Part shown: in pieces, positions 1-8,118 of the stretch
Numbering within the stretch: position 1 is the first letter of the stretch
Layout of the letters: each line of letters opens with the position of its first letter
Origin: MED-G16 sp964467915
Lineage (GTDB): Bacteria; Bacteroidota; Bacteroidia; Cytophagales; MED-G16
DNA length: 23,095 nucleotides
Direction of reading: 5' to 3'
NCBI GenBank assembly: GCA_964467915.1
Contig: CAYXSW010000024.1
Coordinates: forward strand, 1-23,095
Position numbers and translations under genes: made by a program
The notes under the pieces: generated by a model
Told to the model about the DNA's origin: nothing
The model's database searches: none
The model's input: only the letters and a program-made list of their open reading frames with translations

Positions 1-323
1 ATATGAATATCTGAAGAACCAATACCAGTATGGATTCTTTTTCTTTTGGCATCCTTTAGTGCAAGGTTAACCATATCAATATCTGATATTACAGCTCTTG
101 ATAATGCACAAATAATTGGTTTTTTTACTGCTTTGGAAATTTCAGAGACAGAATTAAAATCACCAGGGCTGGATATTGGAAATCCAGCCTCAATAATATC
201 AACACCTAAATTTTCTAAATCTAAGGCAATCTCAACCTTCTCTTCTGTATTAAGTTGACAACAAGGAACTTGTTAACCATCTCTTAGAGTGGTATCAAAA
301 ATAAAAACTTTCTCGTTTGACAT
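1..323 (-). pseudogene. leuA: 2-isopropylmalate synthase, N-terminal part, interrupted by an in-frame stop
   Basis: LeuA condenses acetyl-CoA with 2-oxoisovalerate, the first step of leucine synthesis. Reading the minus strand from the ATG at 323 gives MSNEKVFIFDTTLRDG, then TAA (273-275), then QVPCCQLNTEEKVEIA. The frame stays open to the window edge through family-typical segments: LGVDIIEAGFPISSPGDF, ICALSRAV and RIHTGIGSSD. In the family the motif is DTTLRDGEQVPGC, so the stop replaces the Glu of DGEQ (GAA to TAA), and four codons later Gly is replaced by Cys (GGT to TGT). Both would be G-to-T on the coding strand, 12 nt apart. The start lies 11 nt after the icd stop, so it is probably co-transcribed with icd. 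A restart at a downstream ATG would lose the metal-binding Arg-Asp of RDGxQ. It is either a very recent pseudogene or a local base error. The C-terminal part lies outside the window. Confidence 0.85.
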
Positions 324-334
324 TTATACACAAA

Positions 335-1561
335 TTACATGTTTTTTACTATTTCTTTAGCAAAATCTGAACAAGAAAGTAATTTAGCATTATCCATTAA
401 CCTCTCAAAATCATAAGTGACTTTAGCAGATTCTATTGATTTAGTTAACCCTTTATGAATAAGATCTTTTGCTTCATCCCACCCTAAGTGCTCTAACATC
501 ATTGCTCCTGATAAAATAACTGAACCGGGATTTACTTTATCTTGTCCTGCATATTTTGGAGCAGTACCATGAGTAGCTTCAAAAATAGCATGGCCAGTTT
601 GATAATTAATATTTGCCCCAGGCGCTATTCCTATTCCGCCAACAATTGCTGCAAGAGCATCAGAAATATAATCGCCATTTAAATTCATAGTAGCAATAAC
701 AGAATATTCTTTTGGTCTTAATAAAATCTGCTGAAGAAAAGCATCAGCAATAACATCTTTTATTATAATCTCTTCAGAACCATTTTTAATTACTTGCCAT
801 GGACCCCCCTGGTAATCTACAGCTCCAAACTCTTCTTTTGCAATCTTATACCCCCAATCTCTAAATGCACCTTCTGTATATTTCATGATATTTCCCTTAT
901 GAACTAAAGTTACAGACCTTCTATTTTGTTTAATAGTATAATTTATAGCAGATCTAACCAATCTGTAGGTGCCTTCAACAGATATAGGCTTTATACCTAT
1001 CCCAACTGAATCAGGAAATCGGATTTTATCATATCTATTTTTGAAATTATCTTTCAAAATATCTTTTACCTTATTATTTTCTTTAGAACCATTTTCAAAC
1101 TCTATACCAGCATATATGTCTTCAGTATTTTCTCTAAAAATAACCATGTCGGTTGTTGATGGGTCTTTAACTGGAGAAGGAGTACCGTTAAACCACCTAA
1201 CAGGCCTAACACATGCAAACAAATCAAGTTTTTGTCTAAGGGCTACATTAAGTGATGTTATTCCTCCACCTACAGGAGTAGTAAGAGGACCTTTAATTCC
1301 AACCAAATATTCCTGGAATACATCTAATGTTTCCTGAGGTAACCACTCTCCGGTTGAATTATATGCTTTTTCACCAGCAAGAACCTCTTTCCATATAATT
1401 TTCTTGCTACCTGAGTATGCCTTTTCAACAGCCGAGTCTAAAACTAATTTACTTGCTGGCCAGATATCTACTCCTATACCATCTCCCTCAATAAAAGGAA
1501 GTATTGGATCATTAGGAACATCCAATTTTCCGTTTTCAAATTTTATAATATTTCCTTCCAT
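335..1561 (-). CDS. icd: NADP-dependent isocitrate dehydrogenase
   Basis: It catalyses oxidative decarboxylation of isocitrate to 2-oxoglutarate in the TCA cycle (cytoplasm). The 408-residue protein is close to the 416-residue homodimeric E. coli-type enzyme. Visible motifs: SLNVALRQ at 103-110, with S103 matching the regulatory/substrate serine (E. coli Ser113); FRENTEDIYAGIE at 142-154, with catalytic Tyr150; HKGNIMKYTEGAF from 221, with Lys222; NLNGDYISDALAA from 293, with metal ligands Asp297 and Asp301; and HGTAPKYAGQDKVNPGS from 331. The Lys336-Tyr337 pair is the NADP-selecting pair of this subfamily (E. coli Lys344/Tyr345). It follows the thioredoxin-like gene after 73 nt and precedes leuA by 11 nt on the same strand. 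No IDH kinase/phosphatase gene is present here. 3-isopropylmalate dehydrogenase is a homologue, but the length and NADP motif favour IDH. Confidence 0.95.
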   Translation of the reverse strand: MEGNIIKFENGKLDVPNDPILPFIEGDGIGVDIWPASKLVLDSAVEKAYSGSKKIIWKEVLAGEKAYNSTGEWLPQETLDVFQEYLVGIKGPLTTPVGGGITSLNVALRQKLDLFACVRPVRWFNGTPSPVKDPSTTDMVIFRENTEDIYAGIEFENGSKENNKVKDILKDNFKNRYDKIRFPDSVGIGIKPISVEGTYRLVRSAINYTIKQNRRSVTLVHKGNIMKYTEGAFRDWGYKIAKEEFGAVDYQGGPWQVIKNGSEEIIIKDVIADAFLQQILLRPKEYSVIATMNLNGDYISDALAAIVGGIGIAPGANINYQTGHAIFEATHGTAPKYAGQDKVNPGSVILSGAMMLEHLGWDEAKDLIHKGLTKSIESAKVTYDFERLMDNAKLLSCSDFAKEIVKNM

Positions 1562-1634
1562 AAACCTGCTTTATTTTAAAATAGAAAGCAATTATAGATA
1601 TTTTTATCTAAATCCTTTGATAATTTTAATAATT

Positions 1635-2186
1635 TCATTTCCATTTTATATTACACCCCATACTTGGAAATTGTTTTTGATCAATTTTCTTATTATTTAA
1701 ACATGCTTCTATTGAATCTCTTAAATCTTTTCCTGTAATTTCTTGGTTTTTTCCAGGGGATGATGAATCTAATCTACCTCTATATACTAACTTATTTTTA
1801 TTATTAAATAAATAAAATTCTGGTGTACATTCAGCTTTAAACATTTTCGCTACATCTTGATTTTCATCATAGAGGTATGGAATTGATATTCCTAAATCAT
1901 TAAAAAGTTCTTTCATTTTATAAGGTGAATCATCTGGATAATTAACTACATCATTTGAGCTAATAGCAACAAATCTTATATTTTTATTTGAGTAGTTGTT
2001 AATGATTCTTTTAATTTCATCATGATAATGAATCACGTAAGGACAATGATTACATATTATCATAACTACTGTAATTGAGTCTTTTAGATTTAAAGTTGAA
2101 TATAATGAATCATTCATAACGTTAGGTAATTCAAATTTTGGCAATTCAGTTCCTAAATCAAGCATTTGAGAGTAAGTAAGGGCCAT
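1635..2186 (-). CDS. Thioredoxin-fold protein of the peroxiredoxin-like PRX_like1 type
   Basis: This is a 183-residue thioredoxin-fold protein with no signal peptide, so probably a cytoplasmic thiol-disulfide or peroxide-handling protein; the substrate is unknown. The N-terminal LGTELPKFELPNV is the usual AhpC/TSA-like entry. The redox motif CNHCPYV carries a CxxC (Cys45, Cys48). It is followed by VAISSND, by PYLYDENQDVAKMFKAECTP with the conserved cis-proline region, and by a C-terminal SMGCNIKWK with Cys178. That tail and CNHCPYV are hallmarks of this subgroup. It is the first gene of a minus-strand unit with icd and leuA and has a convincing promoter in front (TTG-N19-TAAATTTG, at 2223-2252). 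Subfamily assignment is confident; physiological role is not. Confidence 0.85.
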   Translation of the reverse strand: MALTYSQMLDLGTELPKFELPNVMNDSLYSTLNLKDSITVVMIICNHCPYVIHYHDEIKRIINNYSNKNIRFVAISSNDVVNYPDDSPYKMKELFNDLGISIPYLYDENQDVAKMFKAECTPEFYLFNNKNKLVYRGRLDSSSPGKNQEITGKDLRDSIEACLNNKKIDQKQFPSMGCNIKWK

Positions 2187-2222
2187 AATTTTTTATTTTC
2201 AGTATTAAATTTTAAATTAAAT

Positions 2223-2252
2223 CAAATTTAGTTTCATTTTAACTTAATACAA
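2223..2252 (-). promoter_or_regulatory. Bacteroidota-type promoter for the thioredoxin-like/icd/leuA unit
   Basis: On the minus strand, TTG at 2252-2250 (-33 element) is followed after exactly 19 nt by TAAATTTG at 2230-2223, a full match to the -7 consensus TAnnTTTG of Bacteroidota sigma factors. The start point would fall near 2217, giving a leader of about 30 nt to the ATG at 2186. The -33 TTG overlaps the first base of the start codon of the divergent amidohydrolase at 2252. Confidence 0.6.
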
Positions 2253-3838
2253 TGAAAAACTTATTACTAATTATCTTACTACTATCTAATTTTATTTCTT
2301 TATCTCAAATAGTAAAAGCACCTGAAAGATATAGAGGAGAAGGACCTTTTAATCAGCTAATTATTAGAGGAGCTACTCTGATAAACGGAAACGGTGCACC
2401 ACCAACAGGTCCTGTTGATATAATAATAGAAAAAAATATAATTACTAGTGTAAGAAATGTTGGGTATCCTGGATTAGAAATTAATGAAAAAAGAAGACCT
2501 GTTGCTAAACCTGGATCTAAGGAAATTGATGCACATGGCAAATATGTATTACCAGGATTTATAGATATGCATGGTCATATTTCTTCTCAGAGATCTGGTA
2601 CTGCTGAATATGTTTATAAATTATGGATGGCTCATGGAATTACAACTATAAGAGATCCATCATGTGGACAAGGTCTTGACTGGGTTCTGCATCAAAAAGA
2701 AGAAAGTAAAAAAAACAAAATAACTGCCCCAAGAATTTTAGCTTATACTGGCTTTGGACAAGGAGCATCAAAAGGAATAAATACTCCAGAAGAAGCAGTT
2801 AATTGGGTCAGAAAAAATGCAGATAATGGTGCTGATGGTATAAAATTTTTTGGGTCTAGACCTGATATATTTAAAGCTGCGCTACAAGAAAATAAAAGAT
2901 TAGGCTTAAGGTCAGCCTGTCATCATGCACAGATGGATGTTTCTGAAATGAATGTACTAGAAACTGCAAGAAATGGGTTAACTACCATGGAACATTGGTA
3001 TGGTCTACCTGAAGCACTTTTTGAAGATAAAACTGTTCAAAATTATCCTCTAGAATATAATTATATGAATGAAGGTAATAGGTTTGAAGAAGCAGGAAAA
3101 CTTTGGAAACAAGCAGCAAAACCATATTCAAAGAAATGGAATGAGGTAATGAATGAATTAATTTCATTAGACTTTACTATTGATGTGACTTTCGTTCCAT
3201 ATAGTGTTTTCAGAGATGTTCAAAGAGCTAGCAGTCTCCCATGGCATAAAGATTATACACGGCCCAAACTTCTTAAGTTTTTTCTTCCAGCTCGAGATTC
3301 TCATGCTGCAGCATATTATGATTGGGGATCAGAACTTGAGACAGAATGGAAAGAAAATTATAAGCTTTGGATGACTTTTATTAATGAGTATAAAAATAGA
3401 GGTGGAAGGGTTACTGCAGGAGCTGATTCTGGGTATATGTATAATTTATATGGGTTTGGATATGTTCAGGAATTAGAGTTGTTAAGAGAATCAGGCTTTC
3501 ATCCAATGGAAGTTATTCGAGCAGCTACGCTACATGCTGCTGAAGCTATAGGTATGGAAAAACAGATAGGAACTATAGAAGTAGGAAAATTTGCAGATTT
3601 GATTATAATGGATGAAAACCCTCTCAAAAATCTAAAATATCTATATGCAACAGGAGATATTAAGTTAGAGAATAATGAAGTAATAAGAGTTGGAGGAATA
3701 AATCATACAATTAAAGATGGAATAATATATAATACAAAAGAACTATTATCTGATGTTAAAAAAATAGTTGACAAAGAAAAAGAAGAAAACCCAGGATGGG
3801 AAAAATTACTATTTGAAAATATTGGGAAAAAGGATTGA
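2252..3838 (+). CDS. Exported amidohydrolase, metal-dependent hydrolase superfamily
   Basis: This is a 528-residue hydrolase of the amidohydrolase superfamily with a signal peptide (hydrophobic residues 3-18, likely cut near SLSQ-IV), so periplasmic or outer-membrane associated. The composite barrel is visible: N-terminal beta sandwich (LIIRGATLINGNG, 36-48), VLPGFIDMHGH with the metal pair His107/His109, GIKFFGS with candidate carboxylated Lys198, His224/225, His248 in TTMEHW, and catalytic-type Asp392 in TAGADSGYMY. The family-typical C-terminus is ATLHAAEAIG then GTIEVGKFADLIIMDENPL. Relatives are imidazolonepropionase-like and Xaa-Pro dipeptidase-like enzymes, so peptide or amide substrates are plausible, but the substrate cannot be read from sequence. 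It diverges from the thioredoxin-like gene. Its stop is separated by a single base from the stop of convergent aspS. Confidence 0.88.
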   Translation: MKNLLLIILLLSNFISLSQIVKAPERYRGEGPFNQLIIRGATLINGNGAPPTGPVDIIIEKNIITSVRNVGYPGLEINEKRRPVAKPGSKEIDAHGKYVLPGFIDMHGHISSQRSGTAEYVYKLWMAHGITTIRDPSCGQGLDWVLHQKEESKKNKITAPRILAYTGFGQGASKGINTPEEAVNWVRKNADNGADGIKFFGSRPDIFKAALQENKRLGLRSACHHAQMDVSEMNVLETARNGLTTMEHWYGLPEALFEDKTVQNYPLEYNYMNEGNRFEEAGKLWKQAAKPYSKKWNEVMNELISLDFTIDVTFVPYSVFRDVQRASSLPWHKDYTRPKLLKFFLPARDSHAAAYYDWGSELETEWKENYKLWMTFINEYKNRGGRVTAGADSGYMYNLYGFGYVQELELLRESGFHPMEVIRAATLHAAEAIGMEKQIGTIEVGKFADLIIMDENPLKNLKYLYATGDIKLENNEVIRVGGINHTIKDGIIYNTKELLSDVKKIVDKEKEENPGWEKLLFENIGKKD

Positions 3839-3839
3839 G

Positions 3840-5579
3840 TTATAATCCTAATTCTTTTAATTGATCCTTGTCAATACCAGAAGGTGAATCTATCATAGTA
3901 TCTCTTCCTGATGTATTTTTAGGAAATGCTATAAAATCTCTGATTGATTCTTTTCCAGCAAATAAAGCACATAACCTATCGAATCCAAAAGCTATACCAC
4001 CATGAGGAGGGGTACCATATCTAAATGCATTTAATAAAAATCCAAATTGATCATTTGCTTCTTTAGAGGAAAAACCTAAAATTTTAAAAACTTTTTCTTG
4101 TAAACTTCTCTTATGAATTCTGATTGAACCTCCTCCTATTTCAACACCATTGATCACTAGATCATAAGCATTTGCTTTAACTTTTGAAGGATCACTATCT
4201 AAAAGCTCTTTATCACTTATAATTGGGGAAGTAAAAGGGTGATGCATAGCATGGTAATTCTCAGATTCTTTATCGTAAGAAAACAGCGGAAAGTCTACTA
4301 TCCAAACCGGCTTAAAATTATATGGATCTCTAAGACCTAACCTATCTCCCATCAATATCCTTAAAGATGACATTGCAGAAAAGGTTTGGGATTTCTCTCC
4401 AGCTAAAATTAATATAAGATCATTTTGCTTGGCATTATTTCTAACCACAATCTCCTTCAACTTCTCTTGAGAATAGAATTTATCAACTGTGGATTTGAAA
4501 GTTCCATCTTCATTACACTTAATGTAAACTAATCCTTTTGATCCTATTTGTGGTTTTTTAACAAAATCAGTTAACTCATCTAAATCTTTTCTAGAATAAC
4601 TAGAACACCCTTTAACTGCAATTGAGACTATAACTTCAGAATCATCAAAAACTTTAAATCCATTCCCTTGAACAATAGATGATATATCATTAAACTTCAT
4701 ACCAAATCTTAAATCTGGTTTATCTGAACCATAAGAATTTATTGCTTCATCATATTGCATTATAGGTATCTCTACTATATCAGTTTTCAAAACTTTTTTA
4801 AACAAATGGGTTATTAACTTCCCAAAAGATTTTAAAATATCTTCTCTAGTTACAAAAGACATTTCACAATCAATTTGGGTAAACTCAGGTTGCCTATCTG
4901 CCCTTAAGTCTTCATCTCTAAAACATTTTACAAGTTGATAGTATTTATCATAACCTGAGACCATCAAAAGTTGTTTGAATGTCTGAGGAGATTGAGGTAA
5001 TGCATAATACTCACCTTGATTCATGCGAGAAGGGACAACAAAATCTCTAGCTCCTTCAGGTGTAGACTTAATTAAAACTGGCGTTTCAATTTCTATAAAC
5101 TCTTGTGAATTAAGATAATTTCTTGTCTCAGACATCAATTTATGTCTTAGAAAGATATTTTTTTGCAATGGAGATCTCCTTAAATCTAAATATCTGTATT
5201 TCATCCTAAGATCTTCACCTCCATCTGTTTCATCTTCAATTGTAAAAGGTGGAACTTCAGAAGTATTTAAATACTCCATTTTTGAAACCTTAATTTCAAT
5301 ATCTCCAGTAGAAATATTAGGGTTCTTAGATATTCTTTCAGTCACTTCTCCAGAAATCTTAATAACAAATTCTCTTCCGCATTTTTTTGCTAAATCAAAA
5401 GTATTTTTATCTGAAAACCCTTCTTCAAACATTAGTTGAGTTATTCCATATCTATCTCTTAAATCAATCCAGATAATTTTTCCTTTGTCTCTTATTTTTT
5501 GTACCCATCCAGAAAGGGTAACGTTAGACTTTACATCTTCAATACCTAATTCACCACAATTATGAGATCTTAACATCAT
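3840..5579 (-). CDS. aspS: Aspartate--tRNA ligase
   Basis: It charges tRNA-Asp with aspartate. The 579-residue bacterial-type class II synthetase is complete. It has an N-terminal OB-fold anticodon domain (GWVQKIRDKGKIIWIDLRDRYG, 24-45), motif 1 around 160-180 (IEIETPVL, STPEGARDF), motif 2 at 219-237 (FRDEDLRADRQPEFTQID), a bacterial GAD insertion roughly 300-425, and motif 3 at 528-535 (GIAFGFDR), followed by FPKNTSGRDTMIDSP. The residue used in other bacteria to separate Asp-only from Asp/Asn-charging enzymes (Leu or His after RD) is Lys32 here, so this reading does not settle discrimination. Two adjacent ATG codons open the gene; either could be used. It runs divergently from tadA. Confidence 0.97.
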   Translation of the reverse strand: MMLRSHNCGELGIEDVKSNVTLSGWVQKIRDKGKIIWIDLRDRYGITQLMFEEGFSDKNTFDLAKKCGREFVIKISGEVTERISKNPNISTGDIEIKVSKMEYLNTSEVPPFTIEDETDGGEDLRMKYRYLDLRRSPLQKNIFLRHKLMSETRNYLNSQEFIEIETPVLIKSTPEGARDFVVPSRMNQGEYYALPQSPQTFKQLLMVSGYDKYYQLVKCFRDEDLRADRQPEFTQIDCEMSFVTREDILKSFGKLITHLFKKVLKTDIVEIPIMQYDEAINSYGSDKPDLRFGMKFNDISSIVQGNGFKVFDDSEVIVSIAVKGCSSYSRKDLDELTDFVKKPQIGSKGLVYIKCNEDGTFKSTVDKFYSQEKLKEIVVRNNAKQNDLILILAGEKSQTFSAMSSLRILMGDRLGLRDPYNFKPVWIVDFPLFSYDKESENYHAMHHPFTSPIISDKELLDSDPSKVKANAYDLVINGVEIGGGSIRIHKRSLQEKVFKILGFSSKEANDQFGFLLNAFRYGTPPHGGIAFGFDRLCALFAGKESIRDFIAFPKNTSGRDTMIDSPSGIDKDQLKELGL

Positions 5580-5590
5580 TTTAATTTCAA

Positions 5591-5598
5591 CAAAATTA
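5591..5598 (-). promoter_or_regulatory. Candidate -7 element for aspS
   Basis: Minus-strand TAATTTTG matches TAnnTTTG exactly and lies 12 bp upstream of the aspS start, in the 68-bp divergent spacer with tadA. It would give a very short leader. No TTG is found 17-23 nt upstream, so this is weak. Confidence 0.28.
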
Positions 5599-5647
5599 AT
5601 AGAATTATAAAGAATGAATGAATATTTTTTATATTCTTACATAAGTT

Positions 5648-6097
5648 ATGAGTTTATTAAAAAATAAACAGGAATATTTTATGAAAATGGCTTTGAGGGA
5701 AGCTAAAATAGCTTACAACGAAGATGAAATTCCAGTAGGCGCAATAATAGTTCATAAAAACAAAATAATAAGTAAAGGCCATAATCAATGTCAAAAATTA
5801 CAGGACTCTACTGCTCACGCTGAAATGATAGCAATCACATCAGCTCAAAATAAAATTGGAAGTAAATACCTTAATGATTGTGAATTATATATTACTCTAG
5901 AACCATGCATGATGTGTAGCGGCGCAATATATTTATCAAAATTATCAAAAGTTACTTATAGTCTTGATGATAGGGAAAAGGGATATCTAAGAAAATCAAA
6001 AGAAAAAATTAATAAGAATTTAATTGTTGAGTCGAATGTACTAGAAGACGAATCTAAAAAATTGTTAGAATCTTTTTTCTTTAAATTAAGAAGTTGA
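5648..6097 (+). CDS. tadA: tRNA-specific adenosine deaminase
   Basis: It converts wobble adenosine 34 to inosine in tRNA-Arg(ACG), allowing CGN codons to be read. The 149-residue cytidine/deoxycytidylate deaminase fold shows the zinc site HAE (His57, catalytic Glu59) and PCMMC (Cys87, Cys90), plus EIPVGAIIV and the family-typical opening EYFMKMALREA, which supports the first ATG over the one at codon 12. The C-terminal helix ends in LLESFFFKLR as in other TadA proteins. It is the first gene of a plus-strand run with sod and the Gfo/Idh/MocA gene. A general nucleoside deaminase is the alternative, but length and termini fit TadA. Confidence 0.9.
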   Translation: MSLLKNKQEYFMKMALREAKIAYNEDEIPVGAIIVHKNKIISKGHNQCQKLQDSTAHAEMIAITSAQNKIGSKYLNDCELYITLEPCMMCSGAIYLSKLSKVTYSLDDREKGYLRKSKEKINKNLIVESNVLEDESKKLLESFFFKLRS

Positions 6098-6163
6098 AGC
6101 TTTAAAATGTGAGCTAAAATCTTTAAATTAAAATAATTTTAAACTTAACAAATTTTAAAAAAT

Positions 6164-6760
6164 ATGGCTTTTTTATTACCTGATTTACCCTATTCGTACG
6201 ATGCACTTGAACCTTTTATTGATACTCAAACAATGGAAATACATCATAAAAGACATCATCATCTTTATTTAACTAATCTAAATAATGCAATAGAAAACAC
6301 AAAGATGTCTGATTTGTCTATAGAGGATATTTGTAAGAATCATTCTGAAAATATGACATTAAGAAATAACGGTGGTGGTCATTACAATCATTCCTTGTTC
6401 TGGAATATATTATCTCCAAATGGAGGAGGAGATCCAAATGGTAAAGTAAAAGAACTTATAGATTCAAGCTTTGGTAGCTATGATAACTTTAAAGAAAAAT
6501 TTAAAAATGCTGCGATGACTAGATTTGGCTCGGGTTGGGCCTGGTTATGTCAGATCAATGATCATTTAGAAATTTGCTCTACAGCAAATCAAGATAACCC
6601 TTTGATGCCTGGAATATGTAATGATGAAAGTAATCCATTACTTGGAATTGATGTATGGGAACATGCATATTATTTAAATTATCAGAATAAGAGAGTAGAA
6701 TACATTGACGCGTTCTATAATTTAATAAACTGGGAAGTTGTTAATAAAAATATTAAATGA
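6164..6760 (+). CDS. Superoxide dismutase, Mn/Fe family, Mn-type signature
   Basis: It dismutes superoxide to oxygen and hydrogen peroxide, in the cytoplasm (no signal peptide). The 198-residue protein aligns end to end with bacterial MnSOD: LPYSYDALEP, MEIHHKRHHH with ligand His27, GGGHYNHSLFW with ligand His76, GSGWAWL, and DVWEHAYYLNY with ligands Asp163 and His167. The glycine triplet before HYNHS and the QDNPLM segment (143-148) are typical of Mn or cambialistic enzymes rather than strict Fe enzymes, so a sodA-type name fits better than sodB. Metal use cannot be proven from sequence. Its stop codon overlaps the start of the next gene (ATGA), implying translational coupling with the Tat-exported oxidoreductase. 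Confidence 0.95.
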   Translation: MAFLLPDLPYSYDALEPFIDTQTMEIHHKRHHHLYLTNLNNAIENTKMSDLSIEDICKNHSENMTLRNNGGGHYNHSLFWNILSPNGGGDPNGKVKELIDSSFGSYDNFKEKFKNAAMTRFGSGWAWLCQINDHLEICSTANQDNPLMPGICNDESNPLLGIDVWEHAYYLNYQNKRVEYIDAFYNLINWEVVNKNIK

Positions 6761-8118
6761 ACAGCAGAAGAAAATTTGTTCAAAACGCATCTAAAATTGG
6801 TCTTGCAAGTACTTTTATTTCAGGAATTCCATTAGAATTAATTGCAAGTAAAAGAAAAAAGATATCAGCAAATGATAAAATAAACTTCGGAGTAATTGGG
6901 TGTAAAGGTATGGGGTGGAGTGATATGAGGTCAATTTTAAAAAATAGTGAAACTGACTGTATTGCTTTATGTGATGTAGATGAAAATGTTCTCAACGAAA
7001 GATCTAAAAATGTAAAAGATATTACTGGTAAAAAACCAAAAATTTATAATGACTACAGAAAATTATTAGAAAATAAAGATATAGATGCAGTTGTCATCGG
7101 TACCCCTGATCACTGGCATTGTCTGAACCTGGTTGATGCTCTTAGTGCTGACAAACACATATACTGTGAAAAACCTATTTCAAACTCTATCCAAGAAGCG
7201 GATATAATGTTAAAGGCTTCATTAGAAGCAAAAAAATGTGTTCAAGTTGGACAGTGGCAAAGAAGTGGCGGACAATACAGAGAGGCAATGGAATATTTAT
7301 GGTCAGGAAATATAGGTAAAGTAAGATTAGTCAAAGTATGGGCTTATATGGGTTGGTACGGATGGGTAGATAATTTAAAAGATACTGAAACACCGAAAGG
7401 AGTAGACTATAATATGTGGTTAGGTCCTGCACCTTTAAGAAAATTTAATAAAAATAGATTCCATGGAAGTTTTAGGTGGTACTGGGATTATGCTGGTGGT
7501 CTAATGACTGACTGGGGAGTTCACGAAATTGATATAGCACTATGGGGAATGAATGCAAAAAATCCGTTATCAATTTCTGCAGCTGGAGGTAAATTTGCTT
7601 ATCCTAATCAAGATACTGAGACGCCAGATTCTCTTCAAACTATATATGAATATAAAGACTTTACAATGTTATGGGAACATGCAAATGGAATCGATGGCGG
7701 AAATTATGGACTTGATGAAGGCATAGCATTCATTGGAAGTAAAGGAACTATAGTAGTAAATAGGACTGGATGGCATGTGACTCCAGAAAAAGATCATAGA
7801 AATGGAGGTGACTTATTTATTGAAGAAGTTCCAAGGACTACCTTTAATTGGAATGATGTTGGTAAAAAATATGGCAATGCTCTTGATTTACATACAGAGA
7901 ATTTCATTAAAGGCATTAAAAAAAATGATCCATCAATTTTAAATTGTGGAATTGAAAGTGGAAGTCAAGTCTCAAAAGTTGCTCATATGGGTAATGTTGC
8001 TTTTAGAAGTAATTCTAAAATCAGATGGAACGAAAAAGAAAATAATTTCGATAATTCTTCAGCAAATAATTTAATAATTCCAAACTATAACAATGGATGG
8101 AAATTACCTAGAGTCTGA
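6757..8118 (+). CDS. Tat-exported Gfo/Idh/MocA-family oxidoreductase
   Basis: This is a 453-residue NAD(P)-dependent sugar or polyol oxidoreductase of the Gfo/Idh/MocA family. It carries a twin-arginine signal (SRRKFVQNASK, residues 3-13, then a hydrophobic stretch to about 30), so it is folded in the cytoplasm with its nucleotide and exported. The Rossmann motif is FGVIGCKGMG (44-53), then DVD at 73-75, the family signature CEKP at 137-140, and DWGVHEID at 252-259 with the conserved catalytic-region histidine. Such exported members are common in Bacteroidota and are usually tied to carbohydrate use, but no sugar gene lies nearby. The start overlaps the sod stop by 4 nt. The 3' end overlaps convergent uvrB by 15 nt. 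Confidence 0.9.
   Translation: MNSRRKFVQNASKIGLASTFISGIPLELIASKRKKISANDKINFGVIGCKGMGWSDMRSILKNSETDCIALCDVDENVLNERSKNVKDITGKKPKIYNDYRKLLENKDIDAVVIGTPDHWHCLNLVDALSADKHIYCEKPISNSIQEADIMLKASLEAKKCVQVGQWQRSGGQYREAMEYLWSGNIGKVRLVKVWAYMGWYGWVDNLKDTETPKGVDYNMWLGPAPLRKFNKNRFHGSFRWYWDYAGGLMTDWGVHEIDIALWGMNAKNPLSISAAGGKFAYPNQDTETPDSLQTIYEYKDFTMLWEHANGIDGGNYGLDEGIAFIGSKGTIVVNRTGWHVTPEKDHRNGGDLFIEEVPRTTFNWNDVGKKYGNALDLHTENFIKGIKKNDPSILNCGIESGSQVSKVAHMGNVAFRSNSKIRWNEKENNFDNSSANNLIIPNYNNGWKLPRV

Noticed and set aside
273..275. TAA in leuA as a recoded sense codon
   Set aside because: TAA is used as a normal stop by many other genes in the window, and selenocysteine or pyrrolysine recoding uses TGA or TAG.
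969..1337. Plus-strand open frame of 122 codons inside icd
   Set aside because: Antisense shadow of a well-conserved isocitrate dehydrogenase; no family resemblance or start context.
1595..1610. Inverted repeat TAGATA-TTTT-TATCTA between the thioredoxin-like gene and icd
   Set aside because: Only six AT-rich pairs in very AT-rich DNA, with no T-tract or matching motif elsewhere; expected by chance.
5580..5647. Plus-strand promoter for tadA (TATTTTTT at 5623-5630)
   Set aside because: One mismatch in the key G of the -7 box and no TTG at the right distance.
6128..6142. TTAAAAT-A-ATTTTAA palindrome before the superoxide dismutase gene
   Set aside because: Composed only of A and T; low complexity makes such dyads common here.
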